Assembly (NCBI GenBank): GCA_963774075.1
Contig: CAVZDP010000001.1
Coordinates: 186,001 to 250,000 of the forward strand
Reading direction: 5' to 3'
From: JBBQNR01 sp963774075
GTDB taxonomy: Bacteria > Actinomycetota > Thermoleophilia > Solirubrobacterales > JBBDJG01
DNA length: 64,000 nt
This document shows positions 16,747-23,975 of this stretch, in pieces. The notes under the pieces were generated by a model that saw nothing but the letters and a program-made list of their open reading frames with translations, did no database searches and was not told where the DNA came from. How positions within the stretch are numbered: the first letter of the stretch is position 1; the number at the start of each line of letters is the position of its first letter. Made by a program: the position numbers and the translations under genes.

Positions 16747-16781
16747 TATAATCGCGCCACCGGTTGACTCGCCAGTCAACC
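16747..16781 (+). promoter_or_regulatory. Consensus -10 box with a 20-bp perfect dyad at the transcription start
   Basis: TATAAT (16747-16752) is a perfect -10 box; no good -35 is visible. Nine bases further, GGTTGACT (16762-16769) and AGTCAACC (16774-16781) form a perfect 8-bp inverted repeat around CGCC. The dyad covers the expected start of transcription of the nitrilase-TetR operon. It has the TTGACTnnnnAGTCAA form common for TetR-family operators, which points to autoregulation by the TetR gene two positions downstream. Confidence 0.75.
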
Positions 16782-16809
16782 ACTACGCCGGTCTCCCACC
16801 GCCAGACGC

Positions 16810-17646
16810 GTGCGCGCAGCCGCTGTACAGCTCAACTCCACCAACGACAAGGAACGCAACCTCGAGGCCGCGGAGCGGCTCGTGCGCGATGCGGCGCGCG
16901 ACGGCGCGCAGCTCATCGTCCTGCCGGAGAAGTTCAACGTGCTCGGGACGCCGGACGACCTGCGCGCCGGGGCTGAGCCCCTCGATGGACCGACGCTCGG
17001 CCTCGTGGCGACGCTCGCGCGCGAGTTGGGCGCGTGGATCGTCGCCGGCAGCATCGTCGAGCGGGTCGAGGGCGAGGAGAAGCTGCGAAACACGTCCGTG
17101 CTCTTCGGCCCCGACGGCGAACGTCACGCCGCTTACCGCAAGATCCACATGTTCGACGTCGAGGTCGGCGGCATCAGCTACCGCGAGTCGGACAGCGAAG
17201 GTCCCGGCGACGAGGTCGTGCTCGCTCATGCCGGCGAGGTGCCCCTCGGAATGGCGGTCTGCTACGACCTGCGCTTCCCGGAGGTCTTCCGAATCCTCGC
17301 GATCCGCGGCGCGCTCGTGATGGCGCTGCCCGCGGCCTTCACGTTGCAGACGGGCAAGGACCACTGGGAGGTGCTGGTGCGGGCGCGTGCGATCGAGAAC
17401 CAGGTCTTCATGGTCGCCGCGGGCCAGGTGGGCAAGCACCCGCCTAACCACGAGAGCTACGGGCGCTCGATGATCGTGGACCCCTGGGGCGTGACACTCG
17501 CCGTCGCCCCCGACAGCGAGTGCTTCGTGGTCGTCGACCTCGACCTGGAGCGCCAGCAGGAGGTGCGGACCAAGCTGCCCTCGCTCGCCAACCGCAGACC
17601 CGAGGCATACCGCTGGCCCGAGCTCGCCGAGGCGGTCGCGCCGTGA
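16810..17646 (+). CDS. Carbon-nitrogen hydrolase (nitrilase superfamily, Nit/omega-amidase-like)
   Basis: 278 residues from a GTG start. The catalytic triad is intact: Glu in LIVLPEKFNVLG, Lys in YRKIHMFDVEV, Cys in MAVCYDLRFPEVF. The KIHMFDV and CYDLRFPE forms are those of the Nit1/Nit2 branch (deaminated glutathione amidase or omega-amidase) rather than true nitrilases. It hydrolyses an amide to acid plus ammonia in the cytoplasm. It is controlled by the dyad at 16762 and translated together with the TetR regulator (GTGA overlap), so it may deal with an amide that the regulator senses, or serve as an old repair enzyme caught in the unit. Confidence 0.88.
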   Translation: MRAAAVQLNSTNDKERNLEAAERLVRDAARDGAQLIVLPEKFNVLGTPDDLRAGAEPLDGPTLGLVATLARELGAWIVAGSIVERVEGEEKLRNTSVLFGPDGERHAAYRKIHMFDVEVGGISYRESDSEGPGDEVVLAHAGEVPLGMAVCYDLRFPEVFRILAIRGALVMALPAAFTLQTGKDHWEVLVRARAIENQVFMVAAGQVGKHPPNHESYGRSMIVDPWGVTLAVAPDSECFVVVDLDLERQQEVRTKLPSLANRRPEAYRWPELAEAVAP

Positions 17647-18275
17647 GCGCCAAGCGCGCCGAGCCCGTCGACAAGCGGCGGCTGATCCTCGACGCCGCGA
17701 TCCGGGTCTTCGCGCGCGAGGGCTTCCATCGCTGCCGCGTGTCGGACATCGCCAAGGAGGCCAACGTCGCCTACGGGCTCGTCTACCACTACTTCCGGTC
17801 CAAGGACGAGGTGCTCAACACGCTCTTCTCCGAACGCTGGGCGCTGCTGGTCGAGACGATCGACGGGGTCGAGCGGCAGGACACCCCCGTGAGGGACAAG
17901 CTCTACTCGATCGCCTCCTTCATCATCGACTCCTACCGCCACGACCCGGACCTGATGAAGGTGATCATCGTCGAGGTCACGCGCGCTGCCAACACGTTCG
18001 GCTCGCACCATCTGGCCGAGATCACGCAGGCGTACGAGGGGATCGCGCGCATCGTCGCGCGCGGGCAGGAAGACGGCGTGTTGCGCGACGACATCTCCGC
18101 CACGTTCGCGAGCATGTGCTTCTACGGCGCGATAGAGCAACTCTTGAGCGCCTGGATCTTCGACGCGCTCGGCAAGAGCCCCGACGACTTCGAGCAGGCG
18201 AAGGGATGGGTCGTCGAGACGGTCTGCGCGGGGTTGCAGGCCGAGCGCACCGCGGCGGCCGACCCGGCCGGCTGA
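17643..18275 (+). CDS. TetR-family transcriptional repressor
   Basis: 210 residues from a GTG that overlaps the nitrilase stop. The DNA-binding helix-turn-helix is typical: KRRLILDAAIRVFAREGFHR, CRVSDIAKEANVAYGLVYHYFRSKDEVLNTLF. The C-terminal ligand domain (SFIIDSYRHDPDLMKVIIVEV, MCFYGAIEQLLSAWIF) resembles regulators of the FadR/PaaR type that bind acyl-CoA. Probably represses its own operon through the dyad at 16762-16781 and perhaps further catabolic units. The ligand is inferred from context only. Confidence 0.88.
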   Translation: MSAKRAEPVDKRRLILDAAIRVFAREGFHRCRVSDIAKEANVAYGLVYHYFRSKDEVLNTLFSERWALLVETIDGVERQDTPVRDKLYSIASFIIDSYRHDPDLMKVIIVEVTRAANTFGSHHLAEITQAYEGIARIVARGQEDGVLRDDISATFASMCFYGAIEQLLSAWIFDALGKSPDDFEQAKGWVVETVCAGLQAERTAAADPAG

Positions 18276-18293
18276 TCGCGCGGGCCGACTCTT

Positions 18294-20042
18294 CTAGCGC
18301 CGCGCGCTCACGGACGCCCTGCTCGTAAAGCGAGCTCCGGTGACGTCGGTGGTCACGACCTTGACCCGGAGCGTCTTGCGCTTCGCCCGCCGCAGCGCAC
18401 GGCGCAGCTTGGGACTCGCACGCACCGCACCCCGGCTCAGCTTCACGACCAGCTGCCCGGCGCCGGCGGAGGGAAGGCCGGAGACGTTGATCTTCCTGCT
18501 GCTACGCACCTGAACCGCGCTGCGGGCCAGTCTCGCCGGCGCGTGCGCCGAGATGTTGCGGCGCACCTTGCCTCGCACCACGCGCAGCTCCTTGGGAAGC
18601 ACCAGCTCGACGCGCTTCATCCCCTCGGCGTCGGGGTGGCGGCGGACCCTCACCGAGAGCCGCGGCCGGGCGCGAGCTCCTCGCCGGAGGGATCCCGACG
18701 CGATCGGCTTGCAGCCCTCGACCTCGATTCTCGGGTTGGAGCTCGTGGCGGCTCCGCTGTGCGCGCCGAATGTGACGCCGGCCTTCAGCTCACGGAACTT
18801 CGATCCGTTCTCGCACAGGTCCGTCTTGTTCGTCAGCACGCCCTCCGGGCCACCGTCGAGCGAGAGCGTGAACGTCCCGATGGGAAGGTCCGGCACGCCG
18901 GTGACCGTCGACTTGATCTGGCGGCCGCCGATGATCGCCGTCGCGATCGTGACCTTTACCGGCACGCGCCCCCGCAGGTCGGCGACGAGCGCCGGCAGCA
19001 CGCTGCCCGGCTTCTGCACGAGCCAGACCGGCCCCGACAGCGGCGTCGCGACGAAAGGAGAGGTCGCCGTCGTTGATCCGACCCGCGACCCGGCCGGGCA
19101 CGTCCCCGCTGAGAGCTGGGAATCGGAGCAGATCACGTCGAACGAGCCTGTGTCGGGCGTCAGGTCCACCGGCAGCGTCACGCCGTTGGCGAGCACGCCG
19201 GCCTCGCCCGGCTGCTGGCTGACCCGCACGCGCAGCGGGGGGTTGTCGTTCAGCTCCGTAGTGCCCCGTGACCCGACGGACATGTCGAACGTAGGCTTGA
19301 ACGGCAGCTTGTCGCAGCCGGTCGGCGTGTACGACGAGCTCGGGCCGCTTACGGCCTCCTTGTGCTCATAGCCATAGGCCTCGCCGGTGGACACCTTGAG
19401 CGAGCAGGACGTCGGCGCGCGCGTGAAGTTCCGCCCCTGAACGGTGCCGAAGAGAGTGAAGCTGAGTTTCGTGATCTGCGCTGCGGGGGTCAGGCGGGGG
19501 ATGTCGTCGAGCAGGCCGTCGAGCCCGTAGTCGCCGTTCGTGCGCACGTAGAACGGGGCCGTGAGGAAGAGCTTGCCGGTCGCCGAGTCGACGATGATGC
19601 CGAGCCGCCCCGCCTCGTCGGCGCGCAGCTCCTGGTTGTATATGCGCCCCGGCTCGACGACGGCGCCGTTCACGATCGCCTCGGCGCTGCCGATCAGCGT
19701 GTCGGCCGGGCACGCGTCGGCGAGATACTGAGCCTGCGGACAGTGCGGCACTGCCTCGGGGTTGGCGACCATCCCGGGCGCGAAGTGCCCCACCGTCTTC
19801 TTGACGTCCTCGATCTGGTCGGTGCCGTAGGAGAGCGACGTCCAGCTCGACGCGTTCGCGCTCGCACCGGCCTGAGTCGACGCGACCGAAAGCCCGTAGT
19901 CGGTCACCGTGTGGTTGGCGAGCGCTGCCGGTGGGAAGGCGAGCGTGAGCGCGAGAACTGCCACCGGAGCGGCTATACGGCTCGCCGACGGCAGCCCGCC
20001 GCAGCCACGCCCCTCCCTGGCGATCTGGCCTATCTCCCTCAC
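18294..20042 (-). CDS. Secreted beta-rich protein of unknown function
   Basis: About 582 residues from a GTG at 20042; the frame also allows a TTG at 20075, and neither has a clear ribosome site. A signal peptide is evident (IAAPVAVLALTLAFPPAALA then NHTVTDY). The body is made of beta-strand segments with Cys pairs (VICSDSQLSAGTCPAGSRVG and HCPQAQYLADACPADTLIG share the form C-x-ACP-x-x-T/S-x-IG, an internal repeat). The last 150 residues are very basic (RRALRRAKRKTLRVKV). This kind of exported protein is common in Solirubrobacterales-like genomes and looks like a cell-surface or matrix protein. No enzymatic motif seen. Confidence 0.7.
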   Translation of the reverse strand: MREIGQIAREGRGCGGLPSASRIAAPVAVLALTLAFPPAALANHTVTDYGLSVASTQAGASANASSWTSLSYGTDQIEDVKKTVGHFAPGMVANPEAVPHCPQAQYLADACPADTLIGSAEAIVNGAVVEPGRIYNQELRADEAGRLGIIVDSATGKLFLTAPFYVRTNGDYGLDGLLDDIPRLTPAAQITKLSFTLFGTVQGRNFTRAPTSCSLKVSTGEAYGYEHKEAVSGPSSSYTPTGCDKLPFKPTFDMSVGSRGTTELNDNPPLRVRVSQQPGEAGVLANGVTLPVDLTPDTGSFDVICSDSQLSAGTCPAGSRVGSTTATSPFVATPLSGPVWLVQKPGSVLPALVADLRGRVPVKVTIATAIIGGRQIKSTVTGVPDLPIGTFTLSLDGGPEGVLTNKTDLCENGSKFRELKAGVTFGAHSGAATSSNPRIEVEGCKPIASGSLRRGARARPRLSVRVRRHPDAEGMKRVELVLPKELRVVRGKVRRNISAHAPARLARSAVQVRSSRKINVSGLPSAGAGQLVVKLSRGAVRASPKLRRALRRAKRKTLRVKVVTTDVTGARFTSRASVSARR

Positions 20043-20121
20043 TGAAAGGCTTGTTCCCTCGAACCGGCGAAGCAAGCTCGATCAAGTGTCCACCCGACCG
20101 GAAAGGGGTACCCTGTCGCCC

Positions 20122-20259
20122 GTGCAGGAGAGCGTTCTCGTCAAGAGGCTGATGTGGAGCGGACTCGTGGCTGGCCTCGGCGCCCTGTCGGCGATCGCGG
20201 CCAACCGGTTCGCTGCGACGATCTGGCGGCGGGCATTCAAGGAGGACCCGCCGGAGTGA
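20122..20259 (+). CDS. Small membrane protein, DUF4235-like
   Basis: 45 residues from a GTG at 20122. One transmembrane helix (LMWSGLVAGLGALSAIAANRF) is followed by IWRRAFKEDPPE, which resembles the N-terminal half of actinobacterial DUF4235 proteins, where a W-x3-GE-x-PP motif follows the first helix. The stop overlaps the next GTG. First gene of a run of four small envelope proteins (20122-21203). Too short for a firm family call. Confidence 0.6.
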   Translation: MQESVLVKRLMWSGLVAGLGALSAIAANRFAATIWRRAFKEDPPE

Positions 20260-20456
20260 CCGTGGAGCCGAACGGTTCGTCGAACGGCGCCTCGAGCGAG
20301 GAAGCGTTTGCGAGCGCGGGCTCGCACGTCTCCTCGCTGGACGGCTTCGGAGCGACTCCGGCGGACTCGTTCGAAGACCGGCCCGAGCTGCTCGTCGGGG
20401 CGGCGCTGGTCGGAGGATTGCTCTTGGGGGGCCTGGTGAGCCGGATTGGAAGGTAA
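20256..20456 (+). CDS. Small tail-anchored membrane protein
   Basis: 66 residues from a GTG overlapping the previous stop (GTGA), with AAGGAGGA nine bases upstream. A polar Ser/Gly-rich first part (NGSSNGASSEEAFASAGS) leads to a single C-terminal helix (LLVGAALVGGLLLGGLVSRIG). No known domain. Its place between a DUF4235-like and a Holin-X-like gene suggests it is part of the same small envelope module. Confidence 0.6.
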   Translation: MTVEPNGSSNGASSEEAFASAGSHVSSLDGFGATPADSFEDRPELLVGAALVGGLLLGGLVSRIGR

Positions 20457-20460
20457 GAGC

Positions 20461-20904
20461 GTGAAGACCCCGCAGACCGCTCCCGACGAGGCCTCGCTCG
20501 GCGAGATCGTCACGCGCGTCTCGGAGAACGCCTCCCTGCTGGTAAGGGAGGAGATCGAGCTCGCGAAGGCGGAGGTCGAGCAGAAGGTGAAGCGGCTCAC
20601 GCGCGGCGCGGTCACAGGCGCCGTGGCCGCGGTCTTCCTGCTGTTCTCCCTCATCTATTTTCTGCTGGCGGCCGCATGGGGCCTCAACAGCCTGCTCGAC
20701 AGCTTCTGGCTCGGCTTCCTCATCACCGGCGCGATTCTCGTCCTGCTGGGGTGCGCGGGGGCCGCATTCGCAGCACGCAGCTTCAAGAAAAACGCGCCGC
20801 CCACGCCCGACCAGGCGATCGAGGAGGCGCGCCTGATCAAGGAGGCGATCGAGCACCCAGAGGTACAGGCGGCCATGTCCGAGCCGAGCAAGACCGGCAC
20901 GTGA
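20461..20904 (+). CDS. Holin-X-like (phage holin superfamily III) membrane protein
   Basis: 147 residues from the GTG at 20461 with GGAAGG upstream. An amphipathic start (GEIVTRVSENASLLVREEIELAKAEVEQKVKRL) is followed by two transmembrane helices (GAVAAVFLLFSLIYFLLAAAW and FLITGAILVLLGCAGAAFAA). This is the layout of the actinobacterial Holin-X family, which occurs in chromosomes with no prophage. No lysis genes are near, so a membrane-organising role is more likely than lysis. Followed by a DUF3618 gene as in many actinobacteria. Confidence 0.8.
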   Translation: MKTPQTAPDEASLGEIVTRVSENASLLVREEIELAKAEVEQKVKRLTRGAVTGAVAAVFLLFSLIYFLLAAAWGLNSLLDSFWLGFLITGAILVLLGCAGAAFAARSFKKNAPPTPDQAIEEARLIKEAIEHPEVQAAMSEPSKTGT

Positions 20905-20996
20905 GCTTCAGCGCTCGCGCTCCGGCCGCTGCCATCCGAGACACCTCCTAGCCTTCTTCGAGGTTTTCCCACCGACGACAGCGAGGAGTAGCAGCG

Positions 20997-21203
20997 ATGC
21001 CGACCCGCTCGCCCGACGAGATCCGCAACTCGATCGTTCAGACGAGGCAGGAGCTGGCGCTGTCGGTCGAAGAGCTGCGTGGCAGGATCGATGTCCTGAC
21101 GGACTGGCGCCGGCAGGTGAACGAGCACCGCGGGATCGCAATCGCCGCGGCCGTCGCGGTCGGTTTCGTGGTCGGCAGGCGGCTCTTCCGCCGGCGCGGC
21201 TAG
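20997..21203 (+). CDS. DUF3618 family protein
   Basis: 68 residues, ATG preceded by GAGGAGTAGCAGCG. Begins with RSPDEIRNSIVQTRQELALSVEELRGRIDVLTDWR, the helical segment that defines DUF3618, and ends with one short membrane helix (IAIAAAVAVGFVVGRRLF). Function unknown in any organism I can name. It closes the four-gene small-protein run and is followed by a hairpin. Confidence 0.8.
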   Translation: MPTRSPDEIRNSIVQTRQELALSVEELRGRIDVLTDWRRQVNEHRGIAIAAAVAVGFVVGRRLFRRRG

Positions 21204-21226
21204 CGAGCTAGCTCGAGAGCGCCCGG

Positions 21227-21251
21227 CATCACCCGCCCGTTGCGGGTGATG
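21227..21251 (+). terminator. Hairpin after the small envelope gene run
   Basis: CATCACCCGC (21227-21236) pairs perfectly with GCGGGTGATG (21242-21251) around the loop CCGTT. No run of T follows, so if it terminates it does so in the manner of the GC-rich, U-poor terminators common in actinobacteria. It sits between the DUF3618 gene and the AI-2E-type permease gene. Confidence 0.55.
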
Positions 21252-21279
21252 TCTTGAGCCCTCTCTAGGGTTCTCGCCG

Positions 21280-22362
21280 ATGGGCGCCGCCGCTCTATCG
21301 GCAAAGGCGATCGCGCGAATCGTGCTGATCGTCGTCGGGGTCCTCCTCGTCCTCTACCTGCTGTACGAGCTCCGGAGGCCCATCACCTGGCTCGTGATCT
21401 CGACCTTCCTGGCCGTGGCGCTCTCGCGGCCGGTCAACTACCTCGACCGCTTCATGAGGCGCGGCTTTGCGATCGGCGCCGTCTACATCGGAATGCTCGC
21501 GGCGATCATCGCGCTGGGGCTGTTGTTGATCCCGCCGATCGTCAACGAGGTGAACGACCTCGCGGACAACGCCCCGCAGTACGCGCAGGACGTGCGCGAG
21601 TACGTCGAGAGGAACGACCGGCTTCGCGAGCTCGAGCAGGACTACGACATCGCGCAGAAGATCGAGGACGAGGCTTCCGAGCTGCCGAGCAGGATCGGTG
21701 GCGCTGCCGGCACGCTTCGTGACATCGGGTTCGGGATCGTCAACAGCCTCTTCGCCGCGATCACGATCCTCGTGCTCACGGCGTTCATGCTGAGCGGTGG
21801 CCGCGGCTGGGTCGAGCAGGCGCTCTCCTTGCAGCCGCCCCACCGAGCGTCGAGATTGCGCAAGGTCCTCGACGACATGGCGTCCGCGGTCAGCGGCTAC
21901 GTGACGGGGGCTCTTTTCATCTCGTTCATCGACGGCCTGATGGCCTTCGTCGTGCTGACGATCCTCGGCGTCCCGTTCGCGGCGCCTCTGGCCGTGACGA
22001 TGGGGGTGATGTCCCTGATCCCGCTCGTCGGCGCCACGATCGGCGCGGTGCTGGTCGGCATCGTGACCGTGTTCAACGACTTCCCGGCCGACACGATCGT
22101 CTGGACGATCTACGCGGTCGTCTACCAGCAGGTCGAGAACAGCTTGATCCAGCCGCAGGTGCAGCGGCGCACGGTGCAGCTGAACCCGTTCGTCGTGCTC
22201 GTCGCGGTCCTCTTCGGCTCGACCCTCCTGGGGCTGCTCGGGGCGCTGCTCGCGATCCCGGCCGCGGCCACGATTCAGATCCTGCTCAAGGAGTGGTGGC
22301 AGTGGAGGAACGAGGAGCGCGGCGCGGACCAGCTGCCCATCGCCGAGGCACAGCCGCCTTAG
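21280..22362 (+). CDS. AI-2E family transporter (YhhT/PerM-like)
   Basis: 360 residues. About eight transmembrane helices in the AI-2E arrangement: a first pair (ARIVLIVVGVLLVLYLLYEL, TWLVISTFLAVALSRPVNYL), a charged extramembrane stretch (residues about 90-150), then a C-terminal bundle with VSGYVTGALFISFIDG and the family motif NSLIQPQVQRRTVQLNPFVVLVAVLFG. Members export varied substrates or act as Na+/H+ antiporters; autoinducer-2 export is shown only for TqsA. A separate transcription unit after the hairpin at 21227. Confidence 0.88.
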   Translation: MGAAALSAKAIARIVLIVVGVLLVLYLLYELRRPITWLVISTFLAVALSRPVNYLDRFMRRGFAIGAVYIGMLAAIIALGLLLIPPIVNEVNDLADNAPQYAQDVREYVERNDRLRELEQDYDIAQKIEDEASELPSRIGGAAGTLRDIGFGIVNSLFAAITILVLTAFMLSGGRGWVEQALSLQPPHRASRLRKVLDDMASAVSGYVTGALFISFIDGLMAFVVLTILGVPFAAPLAVTMGVMSLIPLVGATIGAVLVGIVTVFNDFPADTIVWTIYAVVYQQVENSLIQPQVQRRTVQLNPFVVLVAVLFGSTLLGLLGALLAIPAAATIQILLKEWWQWRNEERGADQLPIAEAQPP

Positions 22363-22363
22363 A

Positions 22364-22414
22364 CCTCAACGAAGATTTGCAGCCGTCACAGGTGTGGCGG
22401 TGTTTCTGTTGAGG
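22364..22414. terminator. Nested hairpins between convergent genes, probable bidirectional terminator
   Basis: Outer stem CCTCAAC (22364-22370) with GTTGAGG (22408-22414); inner 7-bp stem 22383-22389 with 22394-22400 around AGGT, one pair being G-T. It fills the gap between the AI-2E transporter (plus strand) and DegV (minus strand). The minus strand of this stretch carries CGGCTGCAAATCTTCG (22385-22370), identical to 54485-54500. Confidence 0.55.
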
Positions 22415-22431
22415 GCTCTAGATGCCGGCTG

Positions 22432-23397
22432 TCAGGCCTCGGCGGCGCGCCCGGCAAGCGAGGCCGCCGGCGTGGGCTCTAGCACGTGCGGAGGGACGCC
22501 GCCGATGCCGAGCACGCCCGGCCCTGTGTGCGCCCCGATCACAGGTCCGATCTCCGACACCCACTGCGGGGGGCAACCCATGATGCCCTCGGCTTCCTCG
22601 ACGAGGCGGGCGACCTCTTCGTGCGCCTGGATGTGCTGCACGACCCAGGCCTCTGCTCCGTCGTCCTTGCGCTGGGCGTGGTAGTCGAGGAGGCGCTGGC
22701 GAGCCCGCGCCGCCGTGCGCACTCTCTCGATCGGAGTGATCTCACGCTCGAGTGTGAGGATCGGCTTGATCTTGAGCGCCGTCCCGAGCCACGCCGAGGC
22801 TGCGCCGATGCGCCCTCCGCGGCGCAGGTACTCGAGCGTGTCGACGGAGAACCACATCTTGAAACCCCGGCGCGCTTCTCGCGCATGCTCGACGACCTCT
22901 TCGGCGCCGGCGCCAGAGCGCGCCGAGCGCGCCGCCGCGATCGCGACGAGCCCGAGGCCGCCGCAGGCAGTCTCGGAGTCGAGCACCGTCACCTGGCCGC
23001 CGCCCTCGCCGATCTGCGCGGCTGCCTGGCGCGCGCTCTCGACCGTTCCGGAGATGCCGCCGGAGATGTGGACCGAGACGACGTCCAGCCCGCTGGAGAC
23101 GAGCGGCTCGTAGACCTCCAGGAAGTCACCGATCGAGGGCTGAGACGTAGTGGGGAGCTGTTCCGCCGTTCGCAGGCGCTCGTAGAACGAGGAGTAGTCG
23201 CCGAGCTCTGCCTCGCGCTCGCTACCGTCGCTCCAGTTCACGTACAGGCTGACGAGCCGGATGCCCTCCCTCTCCACCAGCTCGGTGGGCAGGTACGCCG
23301 TGGTGTCGCAGACCACCGCGACCCGCCGGGCGACGCCGTTTCCAGCCGGGCCACCGGCGTCGGCAGGCCCGGCGCCTCGGCTGAAACGAGCGTCCAC
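22432..23397 (-). CDS. DegV family fatty-acid-binding protein
   Basis: 321 residues from a GTG start. Typical DegV/FakB features: VAVVCDTTAYLPTELVEREGI, the fatty-acid carboxylate loop PTTSQPSIGDF, SGGISGTVESARQAA, and TLEYLRRGGRIGAASAWLG. FakB proteins hold an acyl chain for phosphorylation by the FakA kinase and so feed exogenous fatty acids into lipid synthesis. No FakA is in the window. The N-terminal 20 residues look unstructured and the start could be further in. Divergent from the ErpA-like gene. Confidence 0.88.
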   Translation of the reverse strand: MDARFSRGAGPADAGGPAGNGVARRVAVVCDTTAYLPTELVEREGIRLVSLYVNWSDGSEREAELGDYSSFYERLRTAEQLPTTSQPSIGDFLEVYEPLVSSGLDVVSVHISGGISGTVESARQAAAQIGEGGGQVTVLDSETACGGLGLVAIAAARSARSGAGAEEVVEHAREARRGFKMWFSVDTLEYLRRGGRIGAASAWLGTALKIKPILTLEREITPIERVRTAARARQRLLDYHAQRKDDGAEAWVVQHIQAHEEVARLVEEAEGIMGCPPQWVSEIGPVIGAHTGPGVLGIGGVPPHVLEPTPAASLAGRAAEA

Positions 23398-23443
23398 GCA
23401 GCTCTTCTATCAGTTTCCCCGGCAACCCGCCAGCCGCGGTAGC

Positions 23444-23462
23444 TAGAATTCAGCCTAGGCTG
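23444..23462 (+). promoter_or_regulatory. -10-like box followed by a perfect 12-bp palindrome
   Basis: TAGAAT (23444-23449) fits a -10 box for the ErpA-like gene, and CAGCCTAGGCTG (23451-23462) begins two bases later, over the expected start of transcription. The 147-bp gap is shared with the divergent DegV gene. No convincing -35 is seen. An operator for an unknown dimeric regulator is a reasonable guess. Confidence 0.4.
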
Positions 23463-23544
23463 CGAAATGGGCTCAAGGCAGCCGGGCTGCGGTCCGAAGG
23501 AATCTCCAGACTCGAAAGGTCTCAAAAAGCAAGACGGAGGTCAG

Positions 23545-23871
23545 ATGGTCACCCTCACCGACAAGGCCGCTGAAAAGGTCAAAGAACTGCTCAACGGGCA
23601 GGGCACAGAGAGCAAGCCGGGCCTGCGGGTCGCGGTGCGCGGTGGCGGCTGTTCCGGCTTCCAGTACGCGCTCGCCTTCGACGAGCAGCGCGACGGCGAC
23701 CAGATCTACGAGCATGAGGCGATCACACTCCTGGTCGACTCCGAGAGCGTGCCGTTCGTGGACGGGTCCGAGGTGGACTTCGTCGACGGCCTGCAGGGCG
23801 CCGGTTTCGCCGTGAACAACCCGAACGTCGTCGCCGCCTGCGGCTGCGGCCAGTCGTTCCGGACCGACTGA
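23545..23871 (+). CDS. Iron-sulfur cluster carrier, ErpA/IscA (HesB) family
   Basis: 108 residues from the ATG at 23545 with CGGAGG seven bases upstream. All three cluster-binding cysteines are there: one in RGGGCSGFQYALAFD and the CGCG pair in VVAACGCGQSF. It accepts an Fe-S cluster from the assembly machinery and passes it to target enzymes. It is monocistronic. The preceding 147 bases hold a palindrome over the probable transcription start. Confidence 0.9.
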   Translation: MVTLTDKAAEKVKELLNGQGTESKPGLRVAVRGGGCSGFQYALAFDEQRDGDQIYEHEAITLLVDSESVPFVDGSEVDFVDGLQGAGFAVNNPNVVAACGCGQSFRTD

Positions 23872-23975
23872 GGTCCCCAGCGGCGCGAGCCGCCACCCAG
23901 TGCGCGGGCGTGCACCGCGACTGAAGCCGCGCGCCGGGCTATTCTTCGCAGCTGCTCCCGGCAAGAGCCCACGCT

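Noticed and set aside
20461..20904. Prophage lysis cassette because of the holin-like gene
   Set aside because: No endolysin, structural or integrase genes are near, and Holin-X family members are usual chromosomal genes in actinobacteria.
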